A stretch of 64,000 nt of DNA from Myxococcales bacterium. GTDB lineage: Bacteria > Myxococcota_A > Bradymonadia > UBA7976 > UBA1532. Position numbers and translations under genes: made by a program. Shown piece after piece: positions 60,206 to 64,000 of the stretch; within the stretch, counting starts at the first letter, position 1, and every line of letters starts with the position of its first letter. Where the stretch lies: NCBI GenBank assembly GCA_020633435.1, contig JACKDP010000003.1, positions 496,001-560,000 of the forward strand, read 5' to 3'. Under the pieces are notes generated by a model. The model saw only the letters and a program-made list of their open reading frames with translations, searched no databases and was not told where the DNA came from.

Positions 60206-62752
60206 ATGATCAGCCCATCGGGCGAGTATCGGTCGCCACTGGACGGGGTCGTCTGCCTCGACACGACGCTGTCGGGCGTGCGCCTCCAGTCCCTCGGCCT
60301 CGTGGCGGGGGAGAGCCGCGTGCTGGCCATGGTGGCGCTGGCGGCCTGCGGGGAGTGCCCGCTGGAGGAGGCGATCTTCGAGGTCCGGGTGCCCGGGGAT
60401 CCGCTGACCCACGCGGCGACGCCCCTGCTCGTGGGGGGCGACGACGAGCTGGCGTGGCTGCTGCTCGACTGCCCGGGGCTGCCGGCGGCGCGCGCGCTGC
60501 CCCTCGACGAAGAGGTCCGCCCCGGCGAGGACGCCTGGCTGTTTCGCCGCGCGGGGGACGAGCCGGTGCCCGTGGCTGCGCGCATGGCCTACATGGCCAG
60601 CCTCGATCCGGTGCAGGCGCCGCTGGCCGTGCGGCCTGCCGAGCCCGTCGACCAGCCCGAGGCCCTGACGGGCTCCCCCTGCCTGGTGGGCGGGGCGGTG
60701 GTGGGCCTGGTGGTGGGGCGCACCCAGGCGGGTCGGCCGCACATGCTCAGCGTGCTGCCCATGGCGGCCATCATGGATCGCTGCGTCGCGCTCGGCGACG
60801 CGGCGGGCCTCGTGATCACCCACACGGCCGCGCGCTGCCGCCTGCCGCCGCCCCCCTGGCCGCGCTGGCGGCCCTCGATGGTGGGCTGGTACGACCCGGG
60901 GCCCCTCGTGGCCACCGCCGTCAACATGGTGATCTCCAAGACCTTTGGGACGTTCGACGATCGCCGGGCCGTCGAGGGCAGCAAGCTCGCCCAGTACGAG
61001 CACGCCCTCGCGCCCGCCGCGAGCACCGCCGACACCCTCTGGGTCGACTACGTGGCCGACACGGGCGACGGCTTCGACTCCACCTTCGCCGTGGCGAGCG
61101 CGGTGTCGTTGCCCCACCTGCCGCTCCGGCAGCCGGACGGGCGCTGGGTGGCGACGAAGCGGGGGCATATGCTGGTCTTCGGGGGCGATCAGGTCTACCC
61201 GCTGGCCACCGCCCACGACTACTACCGCCGCTTCATCACCCCGTTCCGGCTGGCGGCCGCGGGGGACCAGGTCCGCCCCGGCGATGATCTGGAGTCGGTC
61301 CACCCGTGGAGCCGCCTGCCCTCCGACGCCCCGCCCGACGCCCTGCCGGGCTACGATCCCCGCGCCCCCTGGCACCCGGATCGCGAGTTCGTCGGCGCCG
61401 ACGACGGCGTCGATCCCATCGACCGCCAGCCCCCGCGCCTCCCCTGGGTGGTCGCCCTGCCCGGCAACCACGACTGGTACGACAACCTCGTCCAGTTCAT
61501 GAAGATCTTCGCCTCGGGGGAGCGCTTCGCCGAGTGGAACCCGGTGCAGTCGCGCAGCTACTTCGTCAAGAAGCTGCCGTTCCAGTGGTGGATCTTCGGC
61601 GTCGACATCCAGCTCACCGGCGACATCGACCAGGACCAGCTCCGCTACATGCTGGACTGGGTGGACGCCCTGCGCCCCGGCGACCACGTCATCCTCTGCA
61701 TCCCGGAGCCGGCGTGGCTCGACCGGGACGGCGGCGCCCACCGCCGCTACCTGCAGGTGCTGGAGCGCGCGCTGGAGGAGGGGGATCACCTGCAGGTCTG
61801 GCTGGCTGGCGATCTGCACCACTACCGGCGCCACGAGGACACCCGGGGCCGCCAGAAGATCGTGGCGGGCGGCGGCGGGGCCTTCCTGCACGCCACCCAC
61901 CCGACGAAGCCCATCGAGGTGCTGCCGCCGCGGGGGCGCAAGGCCGCGCCGGCGCCGCTGCAGGACGGGGAGTTCGGGCTGCGCGAGAGCTTCCCGACGC
62001 CCCGCGTCTCGCGCATCCTCGCCCTGCGCAACCTGTTGTTTCCCTTCCTGAACTGGCGCTTCGGCGGCTTCCTGGGATCGCTGTACCTCATCGCCGCCTG
62101 GCTGCTGGTGCCCGCCCCGGGCAACACCCGCTTCCAGCCCAACCGCCTGCACACCCTCGGCTTCGCGGAGGTGGGGCAGGTGCTGCAGACCATGGTGGAG
62201 GTGGCCCTCGGCAACCCGCTGGCCGGCCTCTTCCTGCTCGGCCTCATCGGCGGCATCCGGGCCATGTCCAACACGCCGAGCGCCCTCTACAACAACATCG
62301 CCGGGCTGCTGCACGGCGTCGCCCATGTGCTCGCCGTCTTCGCGACGGTCTGGTTCACCTCCTGGCTGACCGTGGCCGTCTTCGGGATGGTCCCGCGGGG
62401 CACCCCGCAGCTCATGCTGGGGGCGCCGCTCGTGGCCCTCTTCGGCGCGATGGTGGGCGGCGGCCTCTTCGGGCTGTACCTCTGGATCTCGAGCACCTTC
62501 TTCGGGCTGCACCAGAACGAGGCCTTCTCGTCCATCCGCAACCCCGACTGGAAGTGCTTCCTGCGCCTGCAGATCACGGCGGAGAGCCTGACCATCTACC
62601 CCGTGGGCTTCCGGCGGGTGCCGCGGACGTGGAAGCCGCGGCGGGGCCGCGGGGGGCCGATGCGCTGGCCGTGGCCCGTCATCCCGACGCGGCCCTTCCT
62701 CATCGAGGCGCCCATCGTGATCCGCACCGACCGGGGCCCGTCCGGGACCTGA
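60206..62752 (+). CDS. Calcineurin-like metallophosphoesterase with trypsin-like N-terminal domain and membrane tail
   Basis: An 848-residue multidomain protein. Residues 1-210 look like a trypsin-type fold with weakened catalytic signatures (LTGSPCLVGGAVVGLVVG in the place of GDSGGP). Residues about 215-600 are a calcineurin-type phosphoesterase: MLVFGGDQVYP, LPGNHDWYDN, WLAGDLHHYRRHED. The last 230 residues contain four to five membrane segments (SLYLIAAWLLVPA, LAVFATVWFTSWLTVAVFG, LVALFGAMVGGGLFGLYLW). GGGGAG is well before the ATG. The combination of a degenerate protease fold with a phosphoesterase recalls effector modules of bacterial conflict systems, but no partner gene is adjacent. 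Divergent from the GMC gene. Confidence 0.8.
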   Translation: MISPSGEYRSPLDGVVCLDTTLSGVRLQSLGLVAGESRVLAMVALAACGECPLEEAIFEVRVPGDPLTHAATPLLVGGDDELAWLLLDCPGLPAARALPLDEEVRPGEDAWLFRRAGDEPVPVAARMAYMASLDPVQAPLAVRPAEPVDQPEALTGSPCLVGGAVVGLVVGRTQAGRPHMLSVLPMAAIMDRCVALGDAAGLVITHTAARCRLPPPPWPRWRPSMVGWYDPGPLVATAVNMVISKTFGTFDDRRAVEGSKLAQYEHALAPAASTADTLWVDYVADTGDGFDSTFAVASAVSLPHLPLRQPDGRWVATKRGHMLVFGGDQVYPLATAHDYYRRFITPFRLAAAGDQVRPGDDLESVHPWSRLPSDAPPDALPGYDPRAPWHPDREFVGADDGVDPIDRQPPRLPWVVALPGNHDWYDNLVQFMKIFASGERFAEWNPVQSRSYFVKKLPFQWWIFGVDIQLTGDIDQDQLRYMLDWVDALRPGDHVILCIPEPAWLDRDGGAHRRYLQVLERALEEGDHLQVWLAGDLHHYRRHEDTRGRQKIVAGGGGAFLHATHPTKPIEVLPPRGRKAAPAPLQDGEFGLRESFPTPRVSRILALRNLLFPFLNWRFGGFLGSLYLIAAWLLVPAPGNTRFQPNRLHTLGFAEVGQVLQTMVEVALGNPLAGLFLLGLIGGIRAMSNTPSALYNNIAGLLHGVAHVLAVFATVWFTSWLTVAVFGMVPRGTPQLMLGAPLVALFGAMVGGGLFGLYLWISSTFFGLHQNEAFSSIRNPDWKCFLRLQITAESLTIYPVGFRRVPRTWKPRRGRGGPMRWPWPVIPTRPFLIEAPIVIRTDRGPSGT

Positions 62753-62796
62753 ACGGGTGTTCATCGCGGTCGCGATGGGCTATTTTGCGCGGCGCC

Positions 62797-64000
62797 ATGC
62801 GCCAGTACACGATCCACCGCGAGCCGCCGACCGGGCGGCCGGGCTTCCTGGACGACCTCAACCCCGAACAGCGGGTGGTGGCAGAGACCCTCGGCGGGCC
62901 GCTGCTGGTCATCGCCGGGGCGGGCACGGGCAAGACGCGCACGCTGACGTACCGGGCGGCGAACCTGGTGGAGAGCGGCGTCGATCCCGCTCGCCTGCTG
63001 CTGCTGACGTTCACCAACAAGGCCGCCCGCGAGATGACCGACCGGGTCATGCGCCTGGTGCCCCGGGCGGCGGGGCGTATCTGGGCGGGCACCTTCCATG
63101 CCATCGGCAACCGCATCCTGCGCGAGCAGGCCGAGCGGCTGGGCTACGGCCAGAACTACGGCATCCTCGACAGCGAGGAGTCCCGCGACGTGATGGACAT
63201 GGCCCTGGCCGAGGCGGTGCCCGACACGACGAAGGTGCGCTTCCCCAAGGCCGCCGTCCTGCAGAGCATGGTCTCGTCGTCGGTGAACACCGCGCGGCCC
63301 CTGCAAGTGGTCCTCAAGGCCGACTTCCCCCAGTTCGTCGGCATCGGCCCCGCCATCGAGCAGGTCGCCGTGACGTACATGCGCCTCAAGGCCGACATGA
63401 ACGTGATGGACTACGACGATCTGCTGGTGAACTGGAACCTGCTGCTGGAGGACCACGCCGACCTGCGGCTGGCCTACCAGGCCCGCTTCAGCCACATCCT
63501 GGTGGACGAGTACCAGGACACCAACCTGCTGCAGGCCGCCGTCGTCCGGCAGATGGGCGCCCATGGCAACGTGATGGTGGTGGGCGACGACTGCCAGAGC
63601 ATCTACGCCTTCCGCGGGGCCGAGCTGCGCAACATCCTCGAATTTCCTGAGCAGTTCCCGGGGACGCGCATCACCCGGCTCGAGACGAGCTACCGCTCGA
63701 CGCCCCAGGTGCTCGCGGTGGCCAACGGCAGCATCCGCCACAACCGGCGCCAGTTCGACAAGACGCTGCGGGCCCACCGGGGGGACGGCGAGCTGCCCAT
63801 CTACGCCTGCCTGTCCGATGCCCAGCAGCAGGCGGCCTTCGTGGCCCAGCGCGTCCTGGAGCTGCGCGACGAGGGCACCGAGCTCAAGCAGCAGGCCGTG
63901 CTCTACCGCGCGCACTACCAGGCCATGGAGCTGCAGCTCGAGCTGCAGCGGCGGGGCATCCCGTTCGTGATCCGGTCGGGCACGAAGTTCTTCGAGCAGG
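62797..64000 (+). CDS. UvrD/PcrA-type helicase, 3' end cut by the window
   Basis: The first 401 residues of an SF1A helicase; the gene runs past the right edge. MRQYTIHREPPTGRPGFLDDLNPEQR (in part) gives the Q motif; AGAGTGKTRTL is motif I; LLLTFTNKAAREMTDRV motif Ia; WAGTFHAIGNRILRE motif Ib; ILVDEYQDTN motif II; VVGDDCQSIYAFRGAE motif III; LETSYRST motif IV. It would unwind DNA 3' to 5' in repair or replication. No ribosome site precedes the ATG; a TATTTT at 62781-62786 sits just upstream, so the mRNA may have a very short leader. Confidence 0.92.
   Translation, partial: MRQYTIHREPPTGRPGFLDDLNPEQRVVAETLGGPLLVIAGAGTGKTRTLTYRAANLVESGVDPARLLLLTFTNKAAREMTDRVMRLVPRAAGRIWAGTFHAIGNRILREQAERLGYGQNYGILDSEESRDVMDMALAEAVPDTTKVRFPKAAVLQSMVSSSVNTARPLQVVLKADFPQFVGIGPAIEQVAVTYMRLKADMNVMDYDDLLVNWNLLLEDHADLRLAYQARFSHILVDEYQDTNLLQAAVVRQMGAHGNVMVVGDDCQSIYAFRGAELRNILEFPEQFPGTRITRLETSYRSTPQVLAVANGSIRHNRRQFDKTLRAHRGDGELPIYACLSDAQQQAAFVAQRVLELRDEGTELKQQAVLYRAHYQAMELQLELQRRGIPFVIRSGTKFFEQ

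Noticed and set aside
53112..62764. Long frames at 53112-57158 and 57722-60109 (plus) and 60182-62764 (minus)
   Set aside because: Antisense to the oxidation locus and the phosphoesterase; only Val/Gly/His/Glu-rich low-complexity translation, no start signals.

Overview
The window is very GC-rich, strongly G/C-biased at third codon positions, and densely packed. The organism is most probably an uncultured or little-studied myxobacterium-like member of the Myxococcota (former Deltaproteobacteria). The evidence is a sigma-54-type promoter in front of a pilA-like pilin gene, a DUF1592/DUF1552 secreted protein pair, a Ser/Thr kinase fused to a formylglycine-generating-enzyme domain, many lipoproteins, and a glycosidase ending in a MYXO-CTERM-like sorting tail. 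No rRNA, CRISPR array, integrase or prophage is visible. One tRNA gene, tRNA-Leu(GAG), is present with a clear promoter and terminator.

Layout. 1-3.2 kb: a TPR-like protein (cut at the left edge), an NAD-sugar epimerase, a pilA-like major pilin and a second pilin-like gene. 3.2-8.0 kb (minus): a translationally coupled glycan operon with two GT-C mannosyltransferase-like proteins carrying C-terminal TPR-like regions, a GT2 glycosyltransferase and a flippase-like membrane protein. 8.1-13.6 kb: a ferredoxin, a Wzx-like exporter, a lipoprotein and a large Upf1-like helicase. 13.6-15.1 kb: a REP-associated (RAYT-like) tyrosine transposase next to a cluster of short repeats. 15.2-19.2 kb: a secreted protein, a tiny Cys-rich lipoprotein, an FKBP isomerase, a secreted glycosidase and tRNA-Leu. 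19.2-24.1 kb: astA-like, pcnB-like, acyl-CoA synthetase and NUDIX genes. 24.4-33.1 kb: large secreted proteins and lipoproteins. 33.2-35.8 kb: thioredoxin reductase, an HSDL2-like dehydrogenase, a YdjM-like protein and ribosomal protein L31.

35.8-42 kb (minus): a tetR-mfp-rnd-tolC efflux operon. Its promoter is bracketed by two identical operator-like sequences, and the mfp and tolC genes are broken by apparent frameshifts. 42.0-44.5 kb (minus): proB, a class-IV aminotransferase and an unrecognised small protein. 44.5-50.5 kb (plus): the kinase-FGE fusion, then a lipoprotein, a putative HExxE lipoprotein and an apolipoprotein N-acyltransferase-like protein fused to a caspase/CHAT-like His-Cys domain. 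50.5-60.1 kb (minus): a putative sterol or lipid oxidation locus with a GMC (cholesterol-oxidase-like) enzyme, two paralogous di-haem cytochromes c, two alpha/beta hydrolases and two proteins of unknown function. 60.2-64 kb (plus): a trypsin-fold/calcineurin-phosphoesterase/membrane fusion and a UvrD-type helicase running off the right edge.

Most promising leads: the Lnt-caspase fusion with its lipoprotein neighbours, the GMC/di-haem cytochrome oxidation operon, the RAYT gene with its private repeat cluster, the operator-bracketed efflux promoter, the pilA upstream palindrome, and a recurrent arrangement of -10 boxes lying directly on start codons.
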